A stretch of 64,000 nt of DNA, taken from NCBI GenBank assembly GCA_037576195.1, contig CM075104.1, positions 10,370,211 through 10,434,210 on the forward strand, in the 5' to 3' direction. The notes below the pieces were generated by a model, which saw only the letters and a program-made list of their open reading frames with translations, was not told the DNA's origin and did no database searches. A program made the translations under genes and the position numbers. Positions 12,001-25,100 of this stretch are shown one piece after another. Origin of the DNA: Phytoseiulus persimilis. Lineage: Eukaryota; Arthropoda; Arachnida; Mesostigmata; Phytoseiidae. Within the stretch, counting starts at the first letter, position 1; each line of letters opens with the position of its first letter.

Positions 12001-13830
12001 GACGGAACAGGGCGATTTCGTCGCTTACAATTCAGTGAGTGAGAGTCGGTTCCGTTCTCGTCTGGGAAGCGAAGTCGACGAGGAAATCTCCGAATCTCTG
12101 TTCGCTATCGAACACTGCCCGCTGGAATCGAGACTCAGTTCCTCTCTTCAGAAAGCACAAACGGTGTTTCCGCCTCCCTGAATCTTTCTGATAAACAACC
12201 AACCCAACACAACGGACTGAGCGGCACGCCACTGGCTCTGCCACGCAACCGGGTTGGCAATCGAAAACAATCTCTTTTCTCGAATTAGAAAAAGTTTCGC
12301 TCTCTTCATCAAACGTGTCTCTGGCAACCTTCAGCGGACCGAGAGCCCTGCGCAGCGAAGACGATGAGAGCAATATAGCTGACTGACTTGCTGCTGAGTT
12401 TGCCGACTGGCAGAGAGACCTCCTGCAGCTCCTCGAGGACGTTTGGCCCACGACACGACCTGTGATGAGGCGTGACCAGCCATTTCGTTTCCCCGATCCG
12501 ATACATTGGGACAATTCTATGGTGAACTGATTCAGTATCCAATGAGTGAGTCGTCGCGGTAGCCACGCACCGAAGTCAACAAATCAAGGTTCCCCATCTC
12601 ATTCTACTGAAGCACGATCTTTCCCCGATTCCTCCGCGAATTTTCTTTCGGAATAGGAATCAGCCTGAGGGGAGTGATCTGCTTCACGAGGCTCCCTTGT
12701 CAGCGCAACACACGCCAGTGGGCTCGAACCTGGGCAATTGACCTCCCGCTGGGTAGAAAATTCAGGCTGCTCGGTGTGAGATGGCTCTCCATCATCGAAC
12801 ATAGGGGAGCTGCAACACTGGCCGTCGCCTGGAATCAAACCGATCACTGGCCCACGTTGACAGTGGACGTGGCGTCGAGCAAGTGTTTCAGCCAGGCCGT
12901 TCGAGACAGTTCGCGGAAGCGAGCCAATCTTTGGCCGGTGGCCTACAACGTGGAATATTTGCGCCTACTCGGGCGCCCAAAGCGGATGCATAAAAGAACC
13001 CAAATTCCTCAGGATTCCAGGAGAAGCTTGGCAGACGTCGGACGTTCCCCTACGGGAGACAATGCCCTGGACTCTCAAGCTCGTTCAATTCAGACGTTTG
13101 AGCCTGTAGTGAGGTTAGAAGTTACTTCGAGTATTACCCGAAGTCTGGGAACCGAGAAAAGCTGTCCAGTGTATTAGGGGCCTGTCTTATGAAGAACTTA
13201 TCAGATGGAGGACTTTTATATATGAAGCCCAGAGCCCCGAAAAACTCATCTTTGGTGTTCTCGCGAGAGATCGGGGAGTCTGAGATCGGTTGATAATGAG
13301 ATGGATTTCTCGCCGCGGGTCACGTAGGAACGTTCCGGCATCCTCTCACGGGCTAGACCGACAACATTGAGAATCTGTCAAGCCGAGAATCCGGACGAAA
13401 GATACTCTTCAATGTTCCCAAACTATCACGGCTTCACGGTTGGCTTTATTTAGCGGAAGGCAATCTTTCTGGGCCCGATCGATCCACAGGCACAGGAGCA
13501 CCTCTATTTCATTGTGTAGTTATGACCACGCATCTCGTTTATGATTGTTCGATTCGGAACCGTGGCATATTCTCTCGGACTATCGGTGATACACTTTCTT
13601 TTCTGCGGGCTGACTGACACCGTCGAGCGAGGCACTGTTCTCAACAGAGTTGGGATAACATAAACCCTCCCTGCATGCTCTTGTCGTTTCACAAAAGCAG
13701 ACTCAGTGATAAAGGTTATCCAGCCCCCCCTTAGTTTAAGAATCACTGTCGTCACTCGTCACGAGTAAAAGGCTTTCCAGGTGTTCCAACTGATAACTCC
13801 AGCCGTATCATCGGCATGGCAGATATCGTG
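9010..13830. other. Gene-free stretch; nothing recognised
   Basis: Only short overlapping open frames occur on both strands. The longest, 12674-13177 (+, 167 codons) and 12032-12514 (-, 160 codons), show no domain, signal peptide or conserved motif that I know, and neither pairs with convincing splice sites. It is probably intergenic DNA with worn repeats. Confidence 0.4.
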
Positions 13831-13835
13831 ACAGT

Positions 13836-14345
13836 CGATTTGAGCGCGGATCGATTTGAGCGCAGGATCGATTTGAGCGCAGGATCGATTTGAGCGCACT
13901 TGATTCGAGCGCAACGAATCCATGTGTATGTAGAGTATGATATGGAGGAAGAGGAAAATCCCTCACCTTTCCGCCGATTGCAAACTACTCGATGAACAGA
14001 GAAACTACGGTTGCTCGGGGTAATATTCAGAGGAGAATTCGGACGACGGCATGAGATACCTCGGTGACGACATTCCCTCGATGAATCAGACGAAGGAACA
14101 TAGCTTGGCTCGAGAAGGGGAAATGTTTTTGATGAGGTTAGGTTAGGTTTCTCCTCTCCATATTCCATCGAGCAACCGTACTTTCTTTGTTGGTCGAGTA
14201 GTCTGCAATCGAAGGATAGGTGGGGGATTTTCCTCCTCCTCTATTTCACACTCCACACTCACAGCAGTGCGAATGAACTCGTTGCGCTCAAATCAACTGC
14301 GCTCAAATCGATGCTGCGCTAGAATCGATCCGCGCTCAAATCGAG
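13836..14345. mobile_element. Foldback / MITE-like element with long inverted arms and subterminal repeats
   Basis: Two arms of roughly 190 bp face each other across a loop of about 130 bp: left arm about 13836-14029, right arm about 14158-14345. The outer part of each arm is built of short repeats: GATTTGAGCGC and close variants five times on the left, and its reverse complement GCGCTCAAATC and variants four times on the right. The inner part pairs along a unique stretch: the left 13945-14020 reads almost as the reverse complement of 14168-14245. It has no coding capacity. The structure fits a foldback transposon or a MITE with subterminal repeats; the target-site duplication was not identified. 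Confidence 0.8.
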
Positions 14346-17300
14346 TAGCACCGGCAGATATTCCTCGTGACATTGTTCGCAAATGTCTGAGTGAGTCCTG
14401 ATTGAGATAAGACCCCCCTACGATAAGTCCCTCATCTGATGGGTCTCTTATCTGCCAGATTTTAGGGTGATGTAGAAATGGATGTATGGATGTATAAGCT
14501 CGATCCGTCTCGAAGAAATGCTCGCCGAAGCTATGGTTCAGTTCTGGTGAATTCGTCTTCTGCAAGATCCTTGGCCAGGAGCTCCATGACAAGTTTTTCC
14601 CGGAATAACAGAAAAAATCAGGCGTTGGACCCTTTCGTTCACCTAGATGGATTCATCACCTTTCCGAAGGAGTGAAACTGAGTCGCACAGAAGATTACAC
14701 ATCGTGCACGCGTTGGAGTGGGAGTGATAGGCAGATTCCGACGTCACACAGAGGCCTCACCTTATATAAGGAGAGGGTAGTACAGGGACCCAAGTTATAT
14801 TCAAACTTCTACTATATATTGACGATCGAGAGGTGGGAGTAACCCAATCAGTGTATATTGGCTCCTGATCACGCTCTCTGCGAAATCCGAGACGCAAACG
14901 AACTTCGTGTCTGTAGTTCTTGCGAACCCACTGCCACTTTTGTCATCCCAGGAACTCGACAAATCCTACGGTTACCTGGTCACTGGTCCCGAGTCCAGTT
15001 TTGGAAGAACCCCTTCAGCTTCGAACAGGGGAGAAGAAGCACTATCGATTCCCAGTGCGATTTCTGTAGCTCTCTATTCTTGATCGTTTCACGGAATGCC
15101 TTTGGGCCTCGATATTCTAGTTTATGCATATCCTGAGGGCGAGGTATTCATGTCGTCAATTAGGCTGCATGGAGCTCAGAGAAAAAATAGCTATACGCTT
15201 CTGTCGGAACATATTCAATAGAGTTGTAGGATCGGGCATTTATCATTTTGAACCTCCCATGTAGGCATATAGGGGTAGGATAAGTGAGTGATCTGATGGC
15301 TGAATTTCTCAGTTCTCGTGGCAATAATCCATAAGTCATCAATCTATCCATTCATCTTCCCATATATCCATGGATTGATGGATGATGATCAACGGACGAT
15401 GCCTGATTTTCTAAGCTCTAGCAATGAGTGTTCCGAGGTTTCCATGGGTGACTGTCTCGAGGAATTACACCGACGATACTGCGGCGAGTACTGTCTCGTT
15501 AATACTGCAGGCATTGTGGGATAAGTAGGAATCGTCCGCGATTTCTGTAAAAAAAAAATCAATTCCACTACGAACTATGCTATTGTCCAGAAGAATTCCT
15601 TTCTCGGTTTCCAGATTCTTCGCAGAGCTTCTCGATCCAAGATTCAAAGGACCCAATGGGAAGAGTGAGCAGGTTCGGAGATAATCCGTGCTGCACATCT
15701 GATAAAAGCATCGAGTCTCTGATTCCATTCGTTCATATTTGATTGTTCCTCCGAAAGATATCAAGGGTGCTTCCCCTCAGTATATTCAGGAGGATTCGTA
15801 CACACAATCCTCGGGAATCTGTGCGGGATCTGTGGCAAACTTGACAAAGTATCGTAGCTCGAAGCCCGCGTCATCGTCCAATCAGTCGCCATCCAGACCT
15901 TGGGGATGCTGGGCCTTTTGTCGGTGTGATTCCTCCGTGTCTTAAAGAAACGAGCTGCTTGATCGGCCAAAGATGAACCCTTACCCATGAGGTTGGAGTG
16001 ATCGTATTCCTCTGCAGATGCATCGGAGGTGAAAATGATCAACTCCAGGGCAGCGAGACGAACCTCGGCTCATGAGTCGGCGAGTTATTCAGTGATTCGG
16101 GAACGCGAGCCGACTGACCAGAAGGCCGGCAGACAGGCCAGAGCAGCGAGTTCTCGACGTCGCACTGCGGACATCTCATTAGCGAGATTTCAGTCACTCG
16201 GCTCTCTTCCTCCGTTCAGTCACGAGTGCTTCCGTATGCCTTCTTGAAGTCTCTCTGAGCCAACTTCCGGTCAGGCCCTCGGTGGGATCGTTGACCCGGT
16301 CAGTCGTTATCCAGACCATATACAAACACAAATAGATAGACAGAAAAGCGAGCGGGCGGGCAGACGAGCAAACAAGCAAGCAACATGGGAGCTCACGCCT
16401 GCCCGCACGCATGAATCGATACATAACAACCATGAAGAGCGGACAGGTGTAGCCGCTGAGACTTTCCGACTGCTGATCTTTATCTCTGATCTTCGATGGT
16501 AACTTTCGCCTCTGCAAGATCGGGGAGTCAGTCAGAGACGTGGACGGGTCCAATGAGTTGCACCTGACCTCTGGAGCGTGAAGACACTGAACTCATGTTT
16601 TTTCCCTCCCGCAACAGTTCATCGAGCTGCTCTGCTGAGAGCAGTCGCGCCACATCTCCGAACTACGAAACACAAAAACGGTCAGCATTGCGCTTCACTC
16701 GAGCTATTTGTGGTGAAAATCGACACTGTACTTCTACCTAGATGAACCGATTAGTGGTCAACGAGTTGGCAATGGACTTTGTGGTCCATTGGCGCCTGCT
16801 TCAAATCAGGAGGTCACCGATCTTGGCAATTGCAAAGAGCCACGAGCTTGTCGTTGACCAGAGATCAACGTTAGAGACTTCATCTGCTTTCTGAGACAGG
16901 CAAGTGTCTGCCGTCTCCTACGTACTGACTCAGCTCGGCGCTCGTGTCAACAGACCCGGCTTTGCGCTTGCTGCCCTGTCGCAAGTGACAGCGTGAGGAT
17001 TTCACGACTATAATCGGTGACCGGCCTCTGCTATAACTGCTCATAGCTACTGGTTGAACGCGGTTTCCAGAGAGAGCGCCAGCTGAGGTTTCACATCGGC
17101 TCTGATCAAGCTCGGAAATTCGGAGAAGACTGTCGTATTCATCACTCTCGGCCAGGCGTAGAGTAATCAGCTCCGGCGGCGCCTTCAAACTCCGTGATTC
17201 ATTAGAGCGCGTGTGAAGTAGGGCGTGCGTAACTCGAACGAATTAACCTCAGCGAGCGTGAGCCAAGCCGGTGGCGTCAGCCGCTCACCGAAGCCTTTGT

Positions 17301-17895
17301 GTATCCAAATCGCCCAGAAGCCAGGGAGCTTCAGAGCGGCCTCGTCGGCAGACGTCGCTCAACCCACAACAGGTCGCCGCTTATCTCGCGCCATTGAGGC
17401 AACCGAATGGAAGGGCGAGCTTTGGTCAGTCAACTCGCCTCGCCCGCCGAACCCAAACCAGGCCCGAACCTCATTGTGGTCAGTCAGGCAGTGACTCGCC
17501 GGCCCCGATCGTTCAGTCAGACTCAGCCCGCTTCATCATGAATGCCTCTGTCGAGAAGGGTCGCACATTTGCGTCACAGCGTACGAGGATGCCATACGTT
17601 CGCTCAGCAGCGTCAACTCCCCTTCAACAACATTTGAATAATCGTGAAATCATTCTCATTGAGGAGAGTTTTACTCCGAAGCCACGCCGGAACTCGTCAT
17701 GCCATGAGAGTTATGAATGTGTGCAAAGCTCTAGTGGAACGAGCATCTGAATCATGCGGAACCGTACGCGCAGTGCACCTTACGCAATAGGGCAATCTGG
17801 AGATTGAGGAGGAATCATCCATGGCGCGGAGAAGCGCGAGGAAACTCCTCGGGCTAATACGACAATGATCATAATACAGTGAATAGTAATGATGA
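14346..17895. other. Gene-free stretch; nothing firmly recognised
   Basis: Short overlapping frames only. A minus-strand frame pair at 15465-16042 has a rather protein-like composition but I could not assign it to a family, and it contains stops between its parts. No RNA gene was seen. Confidence 0.35.
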
Positions 17896-17898
17896 TTG

Positions 17899-18005
17899 GA
17901 GCCTGGAACTTCAGGCAATTTTTCGATATTATCCCCTCATCGCAATGAATCAACCCCTGGCGATTGATTTAATAATTCCGAAAAATTGCCGGAACTTCCA
18001 GGCTC
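17899..18005. repeat. 34-bp imperfect inverted repeat (hairpin), MITE core candidate
   Basis: The arm at 17899-17932 and the arm at 17972-18005 are reverse complements with about 30 of 34 positions matching; both outer ends start with GAGCCTGGAA. The 39-bp spacer is AT-rich. The flanks on both sides are full of ATGAT/ATCAT motifs, which may be part of a larger worn foldback element. Confidence 0.75.
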
Positions 18006-18839
18006 TGATGATGATCAATGAATAGTAAGACCATGATAATTACTCTGCGATTTCGTCTTAATAATGATGTTGCCGATTCCGGATGTGATCATGACCAGAT
18101 CGGCCGAGAACGAAAAACGCTGATTGCGTTGATCTCGCTCGAAATTTCCTCTGTCGAGAAGATTTCCGTCAGTGGATGGTTCTGAAACCGGGGCGAGAAG
18201 GCTGGCTCGAGGTTCTGTGTTTAGCTTCTCATAATTATTTATAGTCTCGACATGTGGTCGGGAAAGTACTCAAAATCAAATATTCGTTCCACCCTGGGCC
18301 ACTCATCCCTACAACAGAGAAGCTGGAGATCAAGAGTCTCAGTAGAATCTCACGCGTTCGTTCACGGATGATGCCTGGGGCCCCTTCCAATCCACCCCGC
18401 CACCTCCAGAGATTACGGACTCCTTCGCCCGATTTCATCTTCGTCTTGAGATAACCATGTTGCTCGTGGGCCTAACTAGAGGAGATTCATGATTACTTCC
18501 GAGGCTTTCGCCGATTTCTCTCAGTGGCTACATACCTCACTGAGGCCACCTTGCTCCTCCAGGGTTTCCCGTGGTGAATAGACAACGGTTTCAGAGCAAG
18601 ATATCAAATTCTATGAGGTCGATCACAGAAATGATCGAATCAGATTCATATATCTCGGGAAAAATGAGTTTTGGGGCGGACATTTTTATAAGGAGCTTTC
18701 TGAATTTCCACGCAAGGGAGGGGAAAAATGTTCCAAGTGAGGGCACGAAGGCTACACTGCTCGAGCACCGTCAATATGACGTTTCGATGAATGATATCGC
18801 GCAGTGGCTGAGTTCGATGGAGCTATGGGTAACTCTATT

Positions 18840-19065
18840 CGAACTTCTTGTGATTATAGTTATCATCATAGCCGTGATTATCGTATTCAGCAGAGAATGG
18901 TGACTCCGATGATGCTGTACATGCAGTTTTGGCCAGAATCAGACAATGATTAGAATCATAAACGGACGTGTGATTATAATCAAGACTGTAATCATAATCA
19001 TGATTGTGAATGTCATCATGGCAGAAGATCAAATGATAATCCCGTTAACAATGATCATGATCGTG
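18840..19065. repeat. Degenerate ATGATTATAATCA-type repeat array
   Basis: Short palindromic motifs of the type TGATTATAATCA and AATCATGATTGT recur many times within about 220 bp, with irregular spacing. The composition differs from the surrounding DNA. No gene is supported here; it looks like simple-sequence DNA or the tail of a worn element. Confidence 0.5.
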
Positions 19066-19124
19066 GTCAACCCACGGTAGGCTTGTTCAAATTTCCACCA
19101 TTGCCTGTGTCATCCAGAATTAGC

Positions 19125-19167
19125 GGAAGCTACGACACCTCAAGCTACGACACCGGAAGCTACGACG
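19125..19167. repeat. Short tandem repeat, about 3 copies of a 15-16-bp unit
   Basis: The unit AGCTACGACACC followed by a variable TCA or GGA spacer occurs twice in full and a third time in part. It is too short to be functional by itself and is listed only as local structure. Confidence 0.75.
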
Positions 19168-22100
19168 ACCACTCGTCGAGGTAATTTGGACGGCAACGGG
19201 AAACTTCCAACGGATTTCCATTTTTCAACCTCATACGAGCTAGAGGGCGCGAGGCATCGAGTGTGGCCCAGTTTTCCATCATCAATCGGTCAATGAAACG
19301 TAGCTCAAAGTAGAGAACATACGCTGACTCAGGAGTTCTTCGATTCAAGCTTAGTTCCGCCTGTGTTACAGTTGAAAATCGACAAAAACGTCGCCTCGCC
19401 CAGCAGTCGTGTTCCTAACGACGCTCTCCACGGCCAGATTGGGTTTCTGAACCAGAGCGTCGTCGCTGAGGGAACGTTCCGCCTCATTATCCAGGCAATG
19501 TCAACATCGTCTGACGTTCGTATGACGACCATTACAGAGGAGCACAGACTGTCATTTCAAAGCCAGAATCACAGACCCACAAACTCAGTGGCACAAATCG
19601 AAAGTCAAAGAGTTAGCCCTGATTACACTCCCATGTGTCAAGGACGGATGGCAGTGATGGAGAAGTTGGCCTTGCGCCTGGACGCGATTCGTGGCTCAAA
19701 AAAAGGAGCAAGGTGCGTTAATTTACTATGGCGAAATCGGATGGACGTCCTCTGGTCGGTTCTCTTGGTAAAATCCTATTCCGAAAGTTTCCGAGCTCGA
19801 ATACCGGTCAATGCTTGGCGTTATATGTCACCGCTTACGTCATCAAGGAATTATTACAAATAAATACAGACTTTGGCTTCGCAGAACTCCGATGACTGTG
19901 CAACGATCCCAACGCACAAAGAAGGAAAAATGTACACCCTGTTTTGGGCGGTTTAAGAGGAAAAATCGGTTCGATTCCTGATGCGGGCGGAATCCGGTCT
20001 CCGGAAGTCCCAGGAGATGAGGTCGAGGTGACTTTCCGTTTTTGCAAGCTTCTGAACCTTGAAGAATTTCGCTGAGTCGATGGGGGCAAGGGAGATGAAT
20101 TTTTCCCGTCTTTTCATTCAAGTTTATCCAACATGGATACGTCCAGTATGAAATCGTCTTCATTTCATCGCGATAATTGTGAATTTGAGAGTTAGAGCGG
20201 CAGCGATAGCGACCGAGCCTGCTGCCTACAACCACGACCCCCAGCTCAGGGCTGTGTCGATGGTTTCGCGGATCTGCGCACTAGAGTATAAACCATGCTA
20301 AGCATTCGACCATTAGGCTTTTCGGGTTATAATCTTGAAGGTTCTGCTGTGAGCCCTCAAGAAACGAATCTTACCGATTCCCTTGCGTGTGAGGCAACCT
20401 CGACTCCCGACTTTTGCCTAGGCGAAGACTGTCAAACCATTGACAGTGCACTCACGGAAGGCACGACCCAGCGCACAAATATATGTATATATATTTTCTC
20501 GAGGACCTCCCGGGTCCGACCTTGAAAAATATTCGCTTTCATTGAGCCAGAGGTCACACGCGGGCCGTCGTATTCAAACTCACTCGAAAAACCCTCACAA
20601 TCTTCGAGGTCTATCGAGAGGGCTCCAGGATCTCGAGTATTTCTGAACGCCGAGAGCCGGATACTCTGCTGCTGCCTAGCAGAGAGAATTTTCGAATTCG
20701 ACGAAAATTATTACTTCTCATTTTCCCCAACTGTACTTCCCCATTCAAGCAGCGGCAAATTGAGCTGCGAACCAGAGCTGCATTCATGACTCTCTACCTG
20801 TTCATGACTCTAGTATAGCTCGAGACGCCCGCTCCCAGGTGGGATCGAGGAGTGCCAGAGAAGACACTGGTAAGCCTGAGGCTCTCCATCATGTGGAGAG
20901 ACCTCGTGCGGAGAGTGGCCGTTCTTCGGCTCCAAGGAATTCCAGCCTCACATCCGAGACTTCCTCCGCACGGGAATCGCTCGCATGCGTCCTCTGAAAA
21001 TTTTCCCGGCAGCATGTAGCGTGGGTTTGCTGGCACGCAATCGAAACATGAGCCCCAACACATCGAGCTGATGTTGATACGGTGCCTCGGTCTGGTCGCA
21101 GTAATTCGGCTTCGACTGGTTAATTTCGTGATTACCGGGAAGCTCCGGGCAGGCTGAGCCTGGGCCCCGATCGCTGCGCGTGTTCAGCGTCGTGTCTTAC
21201 GCATGATGATGCCGTTCATATTTCGCGGGGTGTATACGGGCGTGGCTTGAGTACTGACCATGTGGTTTTCCGGGTGAATTTTAATGTGAACAGCAGGAGT
21301 GCCTCTCTGATCAGCTTCGAAAGTGAGTCGCCAGCTCCGATTGCGAGGGCGTCCATATTGAATCGGGGGGTATCCCCCTCGAGCAGGGCTTATTTGAAGT
21401 TTTCTCGGAGATTCTCGAGCATACTCTGAGGGAAGGGACCTGATATACTCTACGCACGACGACATTCCTCCTCCCGTCGGCAAACGTTCGATCTTAACAT
21501 TCTAAAGATAGAAGGTGTTGATATTCAGTCTGCACATCCGGCTTCCCGAACGGCCCACCTGCCCATTTGCAAAGCGCTCGCCACCACAAACGCGGTTGCC
21601 GACATGAGAGAAAGCAATACTGAGCCTGCGGCACAGTACTCGTAGATATATGTCGTGTCGAGTGACTGAATAATACCGGACATCAGACACGGGCTCGTGG
21701 GCCGATGGCGGTCTGCATTTCACACCGCACGAAGCTCTTCCAAGAAGATCGATAGTTGTGCCATACAATGCCTACAGCCTGGTCTGTCCGCTCGCTCATC
21801 TGTCTACCCGCTGCGGCGCACAGACGGGCGCTCGAGTACGAATGGACAGACCGCTTCCGAAATGCGGTGTAGCAGAATCTCTGGAATCATCAATTCTGGA
21901 GTTGATGTCAGCTGGAGTATTTCCTTCCTCCCAGCAACCAGTGTTCCCGCCAGCTCTGATATCAATTACAAATAAGCGCTCGCCGATTTCGCGAGAGAGC
22001 TTTATCAGACTCACAATCGGGTTCCGGGTTTTCGATGCCTGCGCTAACTCGGCACGCGATAGAGTTTGCTGAAGTGGTCAGACTCCTTCCTCTGACCTCG

Positions 22101-25100
22101 TTCCCTCTGTTAACAAACAGAACTGTACAGCCGACGAGAATTCGCGCATCAGAGACACAGCGGTTCCTTCACTACTTCGACGGCCCATCAGGGAAACATC
22201 AAGAGGGTTCGGGATATTTCTCGCGTCTGGAGCTCTCATTAGTTTTTCCGTCGATCGGAGAGACAAACTGTGGACTTCGTCTCCCTAATTTCTCAGTTGG
22301 GTATTCTATCGCTGATCTGAGTTCCGTCGGGGCGTCAAGTTCCTCCGACCACATGCCGGAACAGCTTTTCGGAATGCTTGCATTCGCAACTCGAAGACAC
22401 TGCGAGGTTCGTCCTCAAACGGGGATCAGAAACAAGAGGTGATGATCATCGAGTTGTCTGCGTGATATATGTCTGTGTACGTTGGACAGAAGTACCCTCT
22501 TTTCCATTTGGCCGCTCAATGCAACGCTATCAAACAGCTTCCTACATTAGGGTTGTCACCGGTGTAATTTTGCGACGCTATTATTCTCCCGTATCATTAG
22601 CCCACATTTAAAACTGTTTTTGTCATTCGCCGCCGTCCCGGCGGGAAACGATCGGAGTTTTCCGAACACGGTTCTCCGTCCAAAGAGGAACTCGTCTCCG
22701 AAACGAGCGAAGAGCTTCGGCTGGTTGCTGATCGACCTTTGACAAGACAAAGAGCTTTCAATGGGAAATTCGCGGTTGACCTGCTACTTCCAGGAAGAGA
22801 TCTTTTCCAGAGATGTAAGCGGCTCGCTCTCATCACAAGTCGCGTTCTGTTAACAATGTCGGTTCTCGACGGTGAGCACGGAGGTTAGTTCAGGCAAGTC
22901 GAATTTGTCACTGAGAGGCCTTTCGGGAGGCGTTAGTCGACTTCAAAGGGTCTCGAACCTCAGCAGCAACGAAGCGTGAAAAGCCGCAAAGCTTCTCAAC
23001 AAGTGAAGTTTCGCACCGCTTCTGAACCGCTCAGCTGAGTCTCAGAACGACAATGATCCCCTTTTTTTTTTTATCAATGAGAAAGCGGGTGTCGCACGCT
23101 CAAAACCGCGCAAATGGAGCTGCGCTCCGCGAACAATATTCCGAGTTCCAAGGAGACCTGTGAGGCGCATGCGCGCCCGAAGCGCCGAATATCAGAGCAG
23201 CTCGAGTTGTTTTTCATCTGCGAGTGCCTATCTCTTGTTTTACTGGTTACTATGATCGACTTCGCTGGGACGCCATGCTGACGGATGGTCGTCACACTCG
23301 GGAACAAATGACCGCAGCAGCCCGAGTCGTAGAATTGTCCTCCGCACAATTTACGAGGGTGACGTGAGCAAACTCCGTGACCTATGCGTCCCAGCTCGCC
23401 TCAGTGGGCCAGTGGGCAAGATGAGGCTCTAGACCGCACATTTCTTTGAAAAAGGAAATTTCCAGCTTTCTGGCAAGCCTTTCGTTGCCGCCGTGAAACT
23501 CGGCGGCCCGCGAACCTTGAAAACAATAAACGCCCACGGTAGCCTTGATTCAAGGTTTGATTGCTTTGTGTCGAGGTGTCGATACAAGGTGAGCTCCTGC
23601 GACGACTCTGCTGCATACGTCCGTCTTCGATTCTAGCTCAGATTCACCAAGCCATTGTGCGTTCACATGCGTCAAGATTCCCTCTCTCACTTCGACTCGA
23701 GTGTGCCCGTTACGGATGAAGGCTTGATTAATGCAACTCATGGCTCGCCCGGTTCGATGCACGGTGATCAGAAAACGCTCAAGACTCGCGATCTCAGCCG
23801 TCAACCCTTGCGAGCGACGTGAAGGTTAGCGCCATCAAACGACCCTCTACTTATCACCTGCATCAAAATCGAGCTCTGTCATCTAGCTGGTCTGGGAGAA
23901 GTTTCGCTGCACAGAAACTAGGGACCCCGAAAGACCCTGAAAGCCTGAGGCCCGCGGCACTTCTCACTGGACGGTTCGAGGTCAAACCAGCCACTGTTTC
24001 TTTCCCCAAAACATATTATCAAGGATTCGTCTTATTTTCCCAGTCTGCCAGTCCCACCTAACAAGATTAATCTGAGGCGGTTCTTTACAACTTTCGAGCC
24101 ACTTGAAGAGCCCTCGAAGCAGCAGACTCACAAGGACTCGACATCACTGTTCGGGATGTTCGACATTCGACGTCGTCCGACTCATGGATTCTTCAAAATC
24201 GTTGCGTCTGCATGACAGCCCCTGCTTGTGTCACATACCGTCGAGCTTGCATAATCCCTCGCGGGACGCAGGCTAGAGCGCCGTTGTAACAGGACGAGGC
24301 GGCCTCACGTGACACAGAAATCACTGCCATGACCCGTATGTCAGAGCCGTTTGCAACAAATCAATGATGCCTAGAGTCTATGTGCTATCAGTTTATCGGG
24401 TTTCTTTTGTTTGAGGGTGCAAAAATAGTGCGCGTCGTCGGCTTCGTAGATTTGTTCTCGACAGTCTGAGTGACCTGCTGAACTCCTTAGGGCTGCCAAC
24501 GCGACGAACAACTGAGTTGTTCCTCGTACTGCTGTTGCTGCTGCTGCTACCTCGACCGAAGTATCGACTCGAGAAAATCCTCGACAGCGGTGATTCCTGG
24601 GAAACGAGAGGTTCCACTGGTTTTGGCCGAAACACTCGAAACCCGCAGATCGATCAGGTGATCCCGTTCAGATCCCAGCCGCGCTCTGGATCGATGTCCC
24701 GCCTGAGAAAGGAATTATAAAGACTGTAATACGGGGATCCCAGAAATCCTCACAGACTTGCTGGCTGTGGTCGGCACCGGGAGGTCCTTTAGGAGTATTT
24801 CGTGTGGCATACGAGTCGGAGAACAGACGAGACAGGAGAGATGGACCTTTCACTGATCGGGTCTCACGTCTTTCATCCGAATCAACGGTTTCATATGCCC
24901 TTGTACAAAACCGGGTACAGCGTTCACCTTGCGAAGCGGTAACAAATGATCAATGACGGCCAACTCCTGTGGTCTGGATGTCATAATAAACAATGACCTG
25001 CCGGGCATATCGAGTTTTGACTGTCTGAGAACCTCTCGTCGGAACGACGCCACGACCCTCGATTCGCTAAGCAGTCGCGTTCGCAGATCCCATTCTTCAC

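Noticed and set aside
12705..12760. B-box-like GGTTCGAGCCC on the minus strand
   Set aside because: No matching A-box, anticodon stem or acceptor stem could be found upstream on that strand.
19925..19950. TGTACACCCTG motif resembling a mariner terminal repeat
   Set aside because: A single short motif with no partner in inverted orientation nearby.
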